From positions 12,086,830 through 12,150,829 of the forward strand of contig JAYGXS010000001.1 in NCBI GenBank assembly GCA_036362985.1: a stretch of DNA of 64,000 bases. Reading direction: 5' to 3'. Below are positions 42,239 to 55,834 of the stretch, one piece after another. Both the position numbers and the translations under genes were made by a program. Source of the stretch: Ligula intestinalis. Lineage: Eukaryota; Platyhelminthes; Cestoda; Diphyllobothriidea; Diphyllobothriidae. Under the pieces are notes generated by a model that did no database searches, was not told where the DNA came from, and saw only the letters and a list, made by a program, of their open reading frames with translations. Within the stretch, counting starts at the first letter, position 1, and the number at the start of each line of letters is the position of its first letter.

Positions 42239-42884
42239 TCAAACAACTGTTAATATTTATTCTTTATGAAGTGGAATCCTTCAATGTCAAAAGTATTAAT
42301 GTATGCATGTAAAACCGTAAAACGTATTTTCTCATATTCGTTCTGTGCATTTTAGGAGTCAAGTTTGAGGAAATTCATTTTTTAATCATTAATTATTGGA
42401 CATTTGAAATAAAAAACAGCAGGCAGTGGCTATGCGAGAAACTTACCCATCTTAGTGTGCACAGGTGGCGTAAAAACCCGGCCCTAAGAATCTCCTAACG
42501 GAAAATGAACTAAGCATATGTGTTCGTGTCTCTTACCACGCTGCGTAACAGTGGACCACGGTTCACGAGGTATTATAAATCCTCGACAGTTATTGAAGGA
42601 GGCCAGTGGAATTCTTTTCTATACAAAATATAAATTGTCTGGATGCCATTTAAATTTTGACTGACTCGCGAAGCAATCGTCTAGACTCTACAGTGGGAAT
42701 TGTTTACCGCTAGTGGTTTCAATGTCCTTTATTTTTTCTTCCGTTTTCAAGGTTTTATTTCTGTTGGCGACGTTAATTATTTTGATATGCACGGTATGTG
42801 GACGTTCCTGATCCGCATTCCTCTTTGAGTTTAGATTTCATGACATCGCGGGAGTTTCAACTTAAAATTATAGAGTTATAGTTG

Positions 42885-43015
42885 ACCCAAGTGTAAAAAA
42901 AACTCGTGGCATTTGGCGGGATTTTAACACCGGGAGTTTAATCACACTTGAATCGATTTTATCCGCCGCCCGTATGGAATCCACCAATGCGGAACAGCAA
43001 GTTGAATGCCTAAGC
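42885..43015 (-). repeat. SINE-A copy, internally deleted
   Basis: On the minus strand: CAACTTGCTGTTCCGCATTG, GGTGGATTCC, GTGTGATTAAACTCCCGG, then directly the box B side GTTAAAATCCCGCC and the body GAGTTTTTTTTACACTTGGG. The box A half of the tRNA-like part is missing. Confidence 0.7.
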
Positions 43016-43020
43016 AGGAT

Positions 43021-43390
43021 TTCACAATGGGTTCAACTATAATTAAGCAAATCTGCCAAACTCCCTAATAATTACGTCAGCCTAGTAGTTATTCTGGTGG
43101 ATTCTAGATGATTGCTAAGGAAATCCTACTTGGGCAGCCAACTTGCTGTTCCGTATTGGTAGATTCCATACGTGCGGCAAAGTTGGGCGGGTAAAATCAA
43201 TCCAAATGTGATTAAACTGACAGTGTGAAGCGTGGCATTTGTAGATAAATGATAGAGCTTTGGCTTCCGGTTAAGGTCTTCCCTAATATGCGAGTTCAAA
43301 TCCCGCCAAATGCTGCAAGTTTTTTCACAATTGGGTCAACTACGGTTTAACAAATCTTCCAAACGCCCTAATAATCGCAGAGTTGACAGA
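43021..43390 (+). repeat. SINE-A: body fragment followed by a nearly full copy
   Basis: 43021-43075 is a 3' body (CACAATGGGTTCAACTATAA, TTAAGCAAATCTGCC). 43096-43390 is a full unit: 5' unit (GGTGGATTCTAGATGATTGC ... GTGATTAAAC), tRNA-like part with box B GAGTTCAAATCCC (43292-43304), and the body GCAAGTTTTTTCACAATTGG. Together with the minus-strand copy on the left, three SINE-A pieces are clustered. A 138-codon frame (43310-43726) starts inside this SINE and is not supported. Confidence 0.75.
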
Positions 43391-45299
43391 TGCTTGACCA
43401 AGCGAAGGTGTCAGCTTCAATTCTGTTATTACCTGTCACAAGCAAAGACAACACTTTACCCTGCAGATTCAACCCCTTCTAGGAGAATTAGCTCTCGTGT
43501 CCATAAAATAATCTCAGAAAGTGATCTGTTCACCTTTAAGTTAAGTAAAAACAGCTGGAAACACTCGCCGGAATCCTCGTTTGTTGCTAGAAGAGTGCTG
43601 TACACTTTACTCCCGGAAGTGTCTCGTGACTCAGATTTTTATATTTATTTGGCAGTGTCGGGAGCATTTTCTTTATCTAGAGCTTTGAGGCAAAACGTCA
43701 GTCATAGGCCACTGGATGGATGTTAACTACGCGAAACAGTGTACCTAGTTTAGTAGATTTGATGGGCTTCTTGTGTTGACAACCTCATGGGGAATTCTGA
43801 ACATTATATTGGAAATTTCAGTGGCGCATTGTCGTTGTGTCCCGTTTGTTAGACTGGTGTTTTGAATGTGGTTTCCAGTTACGGGGGACTTGTAGCATAT
43901 TAAGATATTACCGTAACTGTCTATGACTCCAATAAGGTCACCTCTGTTTGGCTTTCTTGCCGGAGTGAAAATGTAGAAAATGGAATCTGCGGATCTTTCC
44001 TGAATTGTAGACCACACAATTGTTGTCATTCAGAAGGACTTACTACAAATTCTTCACGGCACCATCAACTCAAACAATCCCTGAATTAAACCCGCGTTCG
44101 AGAAAGAAGTTGACGAATAACTCTAATTTATCATACAGCGGAAGGTTGGTGGAACATTTCAGACATCCATTTACCACCCAGAAGCATATTGAAAATTAAT
44201 TATATACTGTGAGAGCAACAGTCCACTCTTTCACAAGAGTGGTTCTGTTGAATAGGGCAAAAAGCATTGCTCTGGCAAAGACAGCTACCAAGTCGAACAA
44301 CGTTACCTTTTTGAATAATTTCTCTAGAATGATCACCCTGGAGATCCTGTATGCAATTAAATATGGCAGCATGCGTCTATAGAAGAAAGAACTACATATT
44401 TTTTACCCGTCCTACCTACTAAGAATGTGTTTGAACTTGTGGGCAGATATTTGTGAGAAAACCAAATAAAAGTGACGAACAAATCGACGACTGCTTTACG
44501 TCCTCAGCTTGCACATCCTAAGAACATTGAGTAAGATGCCCTGTACAAGCTTCGCAGGGAAAATGAAAGGGACAGGAACCAATCAATAAAGCCACTGCGT
44601 CCAAAATGTTTATCTGCTTTAAAAAAGAAAAAAGTTCTTCGTAGGCTAAACTCTCCTATTTCACCTACGTCATTTTTTCTAACACTTTTCGCTAAGAAGG
44701 TTTTAGCCTGACAGTGTTCAGCGGACGCATCCAGACTAATCGAACGAAAATAAAAATCTCTCCCCCCCTGATAAGACATAGTTTCCACCATAGGCAGCCA
44801 AGATTAAGAACAGCAGGATTATTGATTTTCCCTACATGCTTAGGACCTGAAATAACTACTACTAAAAATTGTTTCAGTAGGTATGTTCAATGCTCATACC
44901 TCGCGTCCTACTTCTTCTCTTCTCGCACGGAACCAGGCCTGACGATGGTCTCAATGAAGGTCCTCCCTCTTTACTGAAGTCACTAGGATAAATATAGTCG
45001 AGTGCCCATTCCTAATATAGCCTTTATGGCTGTCGCACACAGCTGAAGTTTTGTAGACAATCGAACTCTCGTGCATCTTCGTTCTCAGTCGATCCTAGGT
45101 TTTTTTATTGCCGTCGCGCTATTTATTTTGTAGATTTAGATTTTGTCGATAATAAAGTATTGTTCCTTCTTTGCTCATTGGCTAATTTATCCCATGCGGA
45201 ATGATAATTTTTTTAGGAAATCTGAGCAGAAAAATATCGCGTTCGATGCATCAGGTCAGGTTTTAATTGGAAGGATTTTGCGTAGTTCCGGTGTTTGAG
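43391..45299. other. No gene recognised, AT-rich
   Basis: Only short open frames without known similarity, and no repeat shared with other parts of the window was seen. Confidence 0.4.
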
Positions 45300-45555
45300 C
45301 TGCCTTCCTTTAATGCATAAATGTCCAACAACAGATTCCTAGGACTGGAAGCAGATTCAAGATTCCAGATTTGAGACGTGCTTGGGCGGTTTTCAGCTTT
45401 AAGTTGGTACTGTGCAGGTTTTCTGAAGCCCGTTGAATGGCAACGCATAAATGACTTAAAGGGCAGTTATTAAAGTCTTCCGCATATATAGGTACTACAG
45501 TAACATCCGTTCTGTAGGAACAGACTTCGGCTACAGATGCTTTAGAGCGTGTGCA
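45300..45555 (+). repeat. R3 dispersed repeat, copy 1
   Basis: TTGAGACGTGCTTGGGCGG, CAGCTTTAAGTTGG and the ending CTGTAGGAACAGACTTCGG are shared with 48610-48835 and 49730-49965. The nature of the repeat is unknown. Confidence 0.6.
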
Positions 45556-46130
45556 TCATCTGCCAAAAAGGAACAAAAAGAGGTGGCAATTTTTATGGAC
45601 CGAAGTATATTTTGACGGACGTTTAAAAAGCACACTCGCCTCCATCGTCAGAGTACCGTGCTTACTCCTCTGCAGGTCTTGGATGAATCCGTCTTACCGT
45701 TAGCCTCGTGTTATATCCGTGCTCACTGTACGTTTGTTTGGCTGCCTGGTGACCGCTGGTTGTCTTCGACGTTTTTGTTGCCAACCAATGGCGGGTCCGC
45801 ACTCATTTTGTTCCCTGCGTCACTATAGTTGTGGCGGCGGTGTCAGCTTGCACGCCGGCCATCACCTCGCTGATGCTTCATATTAGGTGATTACCTATTC
45901 CACGTAGAATCAATCGAAATTCCCAACTGCGTTCACAATTAGGCAAGGGAATGTGGCATACACTAGAGAACTCATCTCCGCGGTGAATCAGCGCAGTCTC
46001 CTGACCCGCTTAAAGGACTGGCAGCCATGCCACAATGTCAATATAACCTTTATGGCATTTTACGTGCATGTGAAATCAGGAATAATTTGAAATCAAACTG
46101 CCGAGCAGCCTGCTCCGTCCTTTTCTTGTT
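45556..46130. other. Nothing recognised
   Basis: No coding similarity or repeat identified. Confidence 0.4.
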
Positions 46131-46495
46131 ACAGGGGTTTTCATTTATATGCGTATGCATTTAAATTGTTACGGAGGCGGAACCTCCCATGCATTCAAGA
46201 TCGATGGTGAAAAGTACATGCCACCTGGGCGATACACGTAGTCCAGCCGCTTTCGCTGGTTCGCGCCCTTATTCAAGCCACCCACGTCGTGTTTCAAGCA
46301 AACCTGAGGGCCGCGCACACAGCCAGGGTAGTGGCCACAAACCAGGAGCTTCCGGAAGGGCCGCCCGGGCACCATACGCCAGGAACATTCTGGAAAGGCG
46401 GCAGCCCTATAAATACGCTGGACTCGAGAAGCTAGAAAGCCCGCAAACCCCACTGTCCTTGTGACTTGGTGAATCAAGTCCTCTTAACCTTAGAA
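46131..46495 (+). promoter_or_regulatory. GC-richer leader of the Tc1-like element with a TATA-like box
   Basis: TATAAATA (46408-46415) lies 81 bp before the transposase ATG. At 46131, TTACAGGGGTTTTCATTTAT begins a stretch that resembles the 23-bp units after the transposase (ACAGGGGTCTATATAAATGC) but in the same, not inverted, orientation. The 91-codon open frame here is probably not a gene. Function is inferred from position only. Confidence 0.35.
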
Positions 46496-47433
46496 ATGCC
46501 ACGAACACAAAGGAAAACGATAACGAAAAACCTAATTTCTCAGGTGAAGCGAAGTATTGAGCAGTAAATTCCTCTGAAGAGGCTAGGCGAGACACTCAAT
46601 TAGTCTTATTTGATAGTCAAAAGAATTGCAAGAAACCTGAGCAAGAATGAAAATTACGAGCGAGATTTCAAAACCGCTTATGAGAAAAGAAGGCAAAAAA
46701 AAAACATCAGAATCAACTAAACAGCCTGCTGCTAAGATGGTCAATGCTCAAAATGAGATGACCGAGAGAGAAATCGTTCAGGAATTGGAGATCCTGCAGG
46801 TACCGACGTCACAGGCCACCGTTTCAAGAATCATGAAAAAAATCAATTACTCGAGAAAGCGGATGTCGTTGATGCCTGTAGAAAAAAATACACCCAAACT
46901 CATAAACATCGGGAGAATTCATGCGAATGCAATTACCTTCGTACCCGACGAAAATATAATATTGCTGGATGAGGCTGGATTTTCGTGACACACACGGAGA
47001 CACTCTGGCTATTATCCAGTGAATGTGAAAGCTATGAAATTTGTACAAGGTAGCCGAGTCCAGAATAAGAGCCTCCTAGCAATGATCAAGAAGAGTGCTG
47101 TGGCTGCACATAGAATTTACTAAGGAGCCATTAATCGTATTCCCTTAGCTGAATTTCTCGAAGACAATCTGACTACCACACCATTGGGAGAATCAAAGCA
47201 AACACTAGTGATGGATAACGTTATATTCCACCACAGTCCGGAAATCAAAGAGGTTTGTCAAAGGAAAAGAATTTTCATCAAATACCTTCCTGCACATTCC
47301 CCGCATTTGAATCTTATTGAGCAATTCTTTTCTTTTGTCAAAGCAAGTTTTCATTCTGAACGATCACCTAAAAACTTCCTTACAAATAAGAGAGTGTGTT
47401 GGTCAAGCTATACTCACAATTGAAGTCCTCATC
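46496..47433 (+). pseudogene. Tc1/mariner-superfamily transposase (DD34E), pseudogene
   Basis: The start MPRTQRKTITKNLISQVKR leads into a helix-turn-helix-like front, interrupted by stops. A longer frame (46647-46988) carries TSQATVSRIMKKINYSRKRM and NIILLDEAGFS (first catalytic Asp). After a stop it goes on with HSGYYPVNVKA, NKSLLAMIKKSA, GAINRIPLAEFLEDNL, LVMDNVIFHHSPEIKEVC (second Asp), YLPAHSPHLNLIEQFFSFVK (Glu). Counting from the D of MDN to the E of LIEQ gives 34 residues between them, the DD34E signature of Tc1. At least four stops or frame changes disable it. Such enzymes cut and paste DNA at TA sites. Confidence 0.9.
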
Positions 47434-47561
47434 AACATCAATTTGTTCGGAGAGATAATAAAATAAAGGCAAGAGCTGGTGATTTTATCTTTTGAACGTA
47501 ACATTTATTTGAAAAAAGAACGTTTCATTTTTTTATTCCACTTTTTGAATCAAAAAGAGTC

Positions 47562-47648
47562 TATATAAATGCACACATTGGTATATATAAGTGCATACAG
47601 GGGTCTATATAAATGCATACAGGGGTCTATATAAAAAAATACAGGGGT
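47562..47648 (+). repeat. ~23-bp tandem repeats after the Tc1-like transposase
   Basis: Three to four units of about 23 bp with the core ACAGGGGTCTATATAAATGC (clearest at 47598-47643), the last one altered to TATAAAAAAATACAGGGG. They may be remains of the element's 3' terminal repeat, or a simple-repeat tail of the RTE piece that starts at 47650 on the other strand. Confidence 0.7.
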
Positions 47649-47649
47649 A

Positions 47650-48355
47650 AGACTAAGATCATATCTGATCTAGCCGGCCTTAATGATATCATGCATGGTA
47701 CCTCTGCATGCGTGACGATTGGCAGCAGCGTATCTGGAGAGCTACACCCAGTATCTTCTCCACTGACGGTGACCAAAAATAGAAGGTCCAAGAACAACTT
47801 CCATGTCTTCATGGATGGTGTCAATCCAAGGGTTCAGTTGCCCTCCTCTTCGACGCCTCCAGGTGGGCTGCGATGCCGAATCTAGGGCAGCGTAGCTAAG
47901 CTCGTGGGGCGGAGGACGGAGAACGTGTCCAAACCACCTCAGTCGTCTTTCCTGGATGGCCTGAAATATCCTCGCAAGCGGAAAGGCAGTTTAGCCGTTA
48001 GCTTAGCTGCTGGCTACCTGGCACGTCCACAGATGGCGGATAGCGGCACGGCCTTCAGTGAAGGTTAGCTGCGAAATATACAGGCTCCTGGGTCTGCCGA
48101 ATACGCGGTCACGGACACAGCGACGACAGTGTTACCAGGGTTCGGAGGGCTGAGGTCTGCTGCACCTTATAAAAGTGCCGCAAGTCCCAATAACGGCATT
48201 GCGCCATGGCAAGCGTGAACCTCCATTAAACGGGTTTGCTTGCCACCGCTGCCTTGTAGTTTAGTTATTGAGTCAGAGTGCAAGAGAAGACAACCTCTAG
48301 CAAATAATCTGAGAGACTGTTGGGCACCCGCCTGTATTTAACATCCCCAAGAAAC
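47650..48355 (-). mobile_element. RTE-clade LINE with inverted 5' part (twin-priming type)
   Basis: 47650-47966 on the minus strand is the RTE C-terminus and 3' end (VVWTRSPSSAPRA, GIAAHLEASKRRATEPL, then the trailer GGCTAGATCAGATATGATC), as at 38810-39100. 47968-48355 on the plus strand is the RTE 5' region, matching 35633-36025 (GCAGGCTACCTGGC-like start, CAGTGAAGGTTAGCTGCGAA, GACAGTGTTACCAGGG, AAACGGGTTTGCTTGCCAC). Read on the minus strand, the piece is [5' region inverted][3' end in sense] with the middle deleted, the layout produced by twin priming. Confidence 0.85.
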
Positions 48356-48609
48356 ATCACCCTCAACCTCACTGTCGTGCATGCTAATTTTAAGCGGATC
48401 TTGGGCTTGTTTATTGCACTCGCTCGTTTGTACGCTGTGTAGTGTTTGACAATGTCGAGATAAAATTGTTCTTTCCCTCTTTGCAAATTGACGAGTTTAA
48501 CCCGCTTTGAAATAAGCCTTTTGCAGCAAACCTCAGCTAAAAATAATTGATCACGCTTGGTGAACCAAATCAGGTGTTTGACAACACTGAAGAATTCCAT
48601 GCACTTCCG
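48356..48609. other. Nothing recognised
   Basis: AT-rich sequence without repeats I could place. Confidence 0.4.
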
Positions 48610-48835
48610 CTGTACGAGCTTACTTCCTCTGATGCAAAAATCTTCAGTAGCAAACTTTGAAAAGTAGGAGCAATTTCCGATTGAAGACGTGCGGGAGAGG
48701 TTTGGAGCAGGAAGCTAACAATGAGCAAGGTGTAAGTGATTAAGAAAGGGCAGCTACTAGAGTCGTCCACACACAGACACGACAGTAACGCATTCGAGCT
48801 GTAGGAACAGACTTCGGTCACGGATGCTTTGGTGG
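48610..48835 (+). repeat. R3 dispersed repeat, copy 2
   Basis: TTCCTCTGATGCAAAAATC, AGTAGCAAACTTTGAAAAG, GAAGACGTGCGGGAGAGG, CAAGGTGTAAGTGATTAAG, CTGTAGGAACAGACTTCGG. It aligns best with copy 3 (49730-49965) and more weakly with copy 1. Confidence 0.75.
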
Positions 48836-49004
48836 AATCCTAGTTTAGTTCCCTGAAATTGTTTAAATAATCTAATGTATTTGCAACAAAATAGCGCGTC
48901 ATAAATAAACACAGAAATTTACTTTTATTGATTAATTTCTTACAATTTATCGCGCGTGCCATATTTGGATATTTTTTCTTATAGATTTACTCTATAGCTT
49001 ATAG

Positions 49005-49110
49005 GATGGTCGTCTGCTCAAAATTACCCAAGCCCCAGCTTACCGTGTAGCATATTTCGTGGTGCGAAGCACAGCGCTATCGTCCAATTTACATGCGAAA
49101 TAACTCAACG
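49005..49110 (-). repeat. Fragment of the 11.3/41.7-kb MITE
   Basis: On the minus strand: TTTCGCATGTAAATTGGACG, GCTGTGCTTCGCACCACG, CGGTAAGCTGGGGCTTGGG, GCAGACGACC. These follow the order of 11448-11550. No terminal repeats remain. Confidence 0.6.
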
Positions 49111-49559
49111 TTTGTTTATTTTATTTGGTTTATTTAACTTATTCAAATTAAATTAAATTTTCAAGCTTAGTTTTCAGTTCCTTATTATGTTAACTATTTT
49201 AATTTTAGTTTCTGATTATTTTTCTCCGAAACATCAGTTTAGCTTACTTTCGTTTACATTTTTTGGTTAGTTAACTAACGCTTTTGCTAGTTATTTTTAT
49301 TTATTATTTTCTAGCGTTTGCATAACGGCACATTTTAATTATCACGCGATTTTTTGTTGACAAACCTTTTGCATTCTCATAATTATTTCTGGTTTTCCTA
49401 CTAGAAGGAGCTTTATTTTTTTAAATTTATATTTCCTTTCCATTGTAGTGCACAGCCTGTATCCTCTTCATTTCACCCGATTCTGTATTACAAAAAAATG
49501 GGGCTTTTGTGAGCTGATCTTGTACCCAAACTAGAATTCTGCCAATTCTTTATATCAGT
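49111..49559. other. AT-rich, nothing recognised
   Basis: Very AT-rich with T-runs; no coding or repeat evidence. Confidence 0.45.
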
Positions 49560-50390
49560 GGCTTCCCTATCTCATTAAATCTCAACCGAACTTTTGAAAT
49601 GTGCTTTAGATTGAACAAATCACTGAGGTAGGGATGCAATATCAATTAGTTTGCAGCCTTATTCTAAGATATTGTTAGCATATAAGGATATGGTCTTTCA
49701 TATTATATTGCTAATTTCCGGTATGTGAACTGATTTCCTCCGATGAAAAATCTTCTGTAGCAAACTTGGAAAAGTAAGAGCAGTTTCCAATTTAAGACAT
49801 GCGGGGGCGGTTTTGAGCTGGAAGTTAACACTAAGAAAATTTTCTACGGTCCCTTAAGTCGCAAGGTGTAAGTGACTAAGAAAAAGCGGCTATTAGAGTC
49901 ATCGTCACACTGAAGCGACAGTAACACATACGATCTGTAGGAAGACTTCGGCCGCAGATGATATATGTCTTTGGATTCGCTATCTCATGAAATGTGTTTT
50001 CGATTGAAGCAAATCATTAAGGCAGGGTTATGAGATAAATGTGTATGCAGCCTAATTCAAAAACATTACAGGCATGTTAGGATAAGGTCATTTAAGTTTT
50101 CCTTTCCGTTTGCCTGCAAACAGTATACTCTGTAAAAAATAAATACTTAAGTAATATAAATCTTATCTTTATCATTTTCAAATACTTACACTCACCTATT
50201 GTTTCTTTTACTGGTTTGGTAGTAAAATCCTTCTCGTATTTTATACTTGAAACAATGCTATATTTTGGTTTTAAAAAGGTTTTAAGCTATGCTTTTGAAG
50301 ACCGTGAACTGTTAATTCATAAGACATAATATCCATCAATTTATTAATTTTTTCTATAAACTGCACGTCTTGATAGACATTCCATGCAAT
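49560..50390 (+). repeat. Repeat cluster: duplicated unit around R3 copy 3, then the AT-rich family of 3.1 kb
   Basis: CCCTATCTCATTAAAT ... ATTGAACAAATCACTGAGG ... GTTTGCAGCC (49565-49660) recurs at 49980-50072. R3 copy 3 (49730-49965) lies between the two. The right part, to 50390, matches 3055-3430 (GACCGTGAACTGTTAATTC, ATAAGACATAATATCC). Confidence 0.65.
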
Positions 50391-51544
50391 ACTTTATGTA
50401 AATCATATGGCATCTCCTTCATAGCTTGGAGAAATGTATGCTTTCCCCTAGGCGCAACGTATATGATGACCCATGCAAGCCACGCATGTGGTCACATGAT
50501 TGCAAGTGTCGACCTACTCTAAGAGCAGTGGCATGCCTCGCGTGAACGCTTGTCAGGCGCGGCCCGCTGAAATACGTGGGCTGCTTTGCCTCCCAATGTC
50601 TGACCAATCACCTTCAAGGCTGATTCAAAAGAGGGTCTGACTGCGATGACTGTATACGCTTTAACACTCCAGATGCCGCTCCGCTAGGGAATGGTCTGCA
50701 CTCGTCACAGAGCCGATTTCCTCCTACCTATTCTCCCATTCCTTCTGTACAGAATAAAATGCTGCAATCATTCTGGCCTCCCACCATTTATTTTCTCCTA
50801 AGGAACAGGGCCCTGACGTTCGCAGTTGCTAGGGCTTAGCTTTATTAGCATAGCTCTCTCAGGTGGAACTTAGTAGAGTTCAGAATTAAAATGGAGACAT
50901 ACGCGGTTTTCAAGCCTAACATTTTTAGAGGACGTCTTTTGCTACTAAATGAGTAGAAGAAGGAATTTTATTTGCATATTTTTATAAAGCAAATGCCAAA
51001 TGTAGTAGGCAGGTGATAGAGGCATACGAGGAGACGAACACTGGTTCACGAAACAACGTTTTCCATGTTAACTTTACTTAGAAAACCAAAGAGGCTGTCA
51101 ACAGAAAACTAGGGAAGCTATTTGATTTTTAGGTCTAGTCAAGTCAAGTTTATTAAAGGAAAGGTATTCACTCATGCCGTCAGAAGTTTTTGCTTAATGC
51201 TTGTCCTCTTAGAAAATTGAAGAATATTGCTTGGGTAGAAGTCTGTCGAAGATGAACACTGTCATTACTTTATTTCTGATGAGCAGTTGGCAAGCAAACA
51301 TAAGTTTTTGATAAATTATCATCGGGTCCTTATTTCTATTTGTGAACGGGATCAACGTAAACATGCTGTCATTTGATGCAAATGAGTCATAATAATAGGA
51401 AGGAGGTTTGAGGGTTAATAAGTAACAGCTGGTTACACGGCATGGAGGGTTTGTTGGAGCCGGTCCCGGGAGAGGGTGGAGAGAGAGAGAGAGCGAAAGA
51501 GTTTAGGCAGTTAAGTGAGCTTTGGCCATATCAAGGGCTGAGCT
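50391..51544. other. No gene recognised
   Basis: CAAGTCAAGTTTATTAAAGG near 51137 is a phrase often found in dispersed repeats. (GA)n at about 51478-51492. No coding similarity. Confidence 0.4.
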
Positions 51545-52100
51545 TGCAGGTACTTTTGTGCATCTAAGGCCGGCTTCCTAAATCTGTTGCTGCTAGCAGA
51601 CGCTGACCCAGGGCGTTGGCGTAGTTTTGTGGGAACCTTATAAACCATCCGGAAGGTCGTGTCGGGGTCCCCTTGACGTCCGGAATCAACAATTTGAGTG
51701 GGAATAGCGCTGTTTATGCTCCTGTCTTCACTCTTTTTTCAGGAATGGCAGGAGGTGTTCCGTTATTACTTAGAGTAGACATCGACTTATGTGACCAATA
51801 AAGTCTGCTCTACAGCAGCAAGTGAATAACGAGATGCACACAAAGGTGGCCTGAGCTGGCAACCCATCCTCAGCTTCTTCGTGCAATACCGCGTTGGTTG
51901 AGAATAATACTTGAACTCCTACTGGTGATAAGGTTCGTGACATGGCTTGTTTAAGGCGTCTCATCAGGGGTTTATTTGCCGCATTCCCTTGAAAGGGGAC
52001 TTTAGTTCTGTTAAGGACGAACACGGCGTTTACTTTATTCCTAAAAGTGCAACCCGTGAAGAAGTGATGCTTAAGTGATAAGAAGGCCGGCGTCACAAGA
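51545..52100 (-). mobile_element. Penelope-like element, RT-endonuclease linker and GIY-YIG domain (pseudogene)
   Basis: The minus strand reads VPFQGNAANKPLMRRLKQAM, SRTLSPVGVQVLFSTNAVLH, EEAEDGLPAQATFVCIS, LFTCCCRADFIGHISRCL and a stop. After frame changes it reads NSAIPTQIVDSGRQGDPDT, TFRMVYKVPTKLRQRPG, and an end like RKPALDAQK. It parallels 34.1-34.6 kb (VPFQGDAASELLNRCL...VWVLFSRNSVLHGE...CIYSFTC). Here the GIY strand is changed and the YIG strand reads FIG. The histidine of the H-VDSGH motif is lost. Confidence 0.82.
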
Positions 52101-54203
<2,103 letters not shown>

Positions 54204-54430
54204 TCGTCTCCTTCCAACCACCCTTTGCGTCATTATAATAATTCCAAATAGAGGATTCTTATCTGCGCATGTCTCAGACTCGTTAACGTGGGCGCGTTCG
54301 GAGGCATCGGTGGATGAAGCTGTTGGGGTATCCATTCCTGGCATTCGTAATTTTTGCGCTCGCCCTTCCGGTTCACTGCAGTGTGTCTTCACTCCCTCAA
54401 ATAGTGTTCGAATACAGCCACGTTAATGCG

Positions 54431-55085
54431 TTAGTGGGTGGTTGCTATGGAAGCTGAGTACTTGGGTTGTGTTATCGCCTTTCTATAAACCGTGCTGCTG
54501 AGTTCCCCGTTGGGTACGCGCGTGACGAAGACATCCAGGAACGGTAATTGTCCGACACTCTCTTTCTCTTTTGTGAATGGGATGTCGGGGAAGATACCGT
54601 TAAGCAAGTTTTGAAAGTCTGCTAGCCTGCTCCATTCAATTATACCGAAAGTGTCATCCACGTATCAGCACCAGAATGCAGGCTCAAATTGGCCGAAGGC
54701 GAATTTTTTCAGCTCCTATAAGATCAGTTCTGCAATGTAACAGGAAATTGGGGATCCCATCGGCATCCCTTTGGTCTGTTCATATGTTTGACGATTAAAT
54801 GTGATAAATTTTCTTTGGCAGAAAACGAATAGTTGCATGAGATGGTCAATTTTTAGGGAACCACTCGATTCATCGTTTTTCTCTTCGAGTCGTTTGCGTA
54901 GGACGTCACGTGCCAGGTCCGGAGAAATAGATGTAAATAGTGAAACGACATCAAAATATATTATAGTGCGTTTCGTTCCAAATAATTGGATTAATTCCAA
55001 GATATTTTGTAAGCTTGTGAATGCAAAATTGACTGGCCATACATTTGGCCATTTTTGAACTACTTCCAATTCTTCCGTCTGTTTC
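54431..55085 (-). mobile_element. Penelope-like element, reverse transcriptase (pseudogene)
   Basis: From 55069 down the minus strand reads EVVQKWPNVWPVNFAFTSLQ, TKRTIIYFDVVSLFTSISPD (motif A, FDVVSLFTS), LARDVLRKRLEEK, QRKFITFNRQTYEQTKGMPM, GSPISCYIAELIL and a stop (motif B). After another stop comes YVDDTFGIIEWSRLADFQ (YVDD at 54664-54653), GQLPFLDVFVTRVPNGELSS, TVYRKAITQPKYSASIATTH. Catalytic residues are conserved. Two stops, one directly before YVDD, disable it. This is the only copy here showing RT motif A. Confidence 0.92.
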
Positions 55086-55834
55086 GTTTCTTAACAACGT
55101 ATTTTTTACAAAAAAACTATATTTCTACATGACTTACATTCAGTAATGCCTTCTTTGCATTACATTCGCGGTAACATATGCGATACTTTGCTTATGCGCC
55201 AGTAGAGCGGTGCGGTTATACAAAATTTCCGATGAAAACTTTTTGTTACTGCATTTTGTGCAAAATGCTTCGCAGGATAGCTAAACATACTTTAAAAAAT
55301 TAAAATCTTGCTTGTTTCTGAAAATATGTGTGATTCCTTAAACTTGGCTTCACTTCCATTAGAGAAACAATGAACAAAATATTCCAGTATTGGAAAGGAT
55401 CATTTTTTCCCATTTTTTCTATTTATTTTGGAATTTTTCCATAACACAATACGTATTAATGCAAAAGTTTGGTTGTGTCAAACCTTATAGCATATAAAAT
55501 TTATTCGTTACTAACCTTTTCATGCCTTAGCCGATATAAGTGCCTATTTAGCTCCATAATTTTAACTAAGAGGACAGTTTTCCTATCAAAAAACTTTCTT
55601 ATTATTAAATCCACTAAGTTGATCAGAATAACCTGGCAAAATATATGCTTAACTATCGCAATACTGTTGGTGTGGAAGTGGCAAGAGAGATTGGTTGACG
55701 CACCCCAAGCTAACTTTCAAGATAATTCAACAGGTGTCACCACATTAATTCAGCCTGCTGAATTAAATGGTGGGCATAGTCGAGAGTGACGATTGAACTG
55801 TCGGCCATGGTTCTAAGCCTGGATCCGAGATGGT
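55086..55834. other. AT-rich, nothing recognised
   Basis: A 106-codon plus-strand frame (55469-55789) has no known similarity. Confidence 0.4.

Noticed and set aside
46189..46464. A 91-codon plus-strand frame before the transposase
   Set aside because: Compositional in a GC-rich leader; a TATA-like box and the transposase ATG follow it; no similarity.
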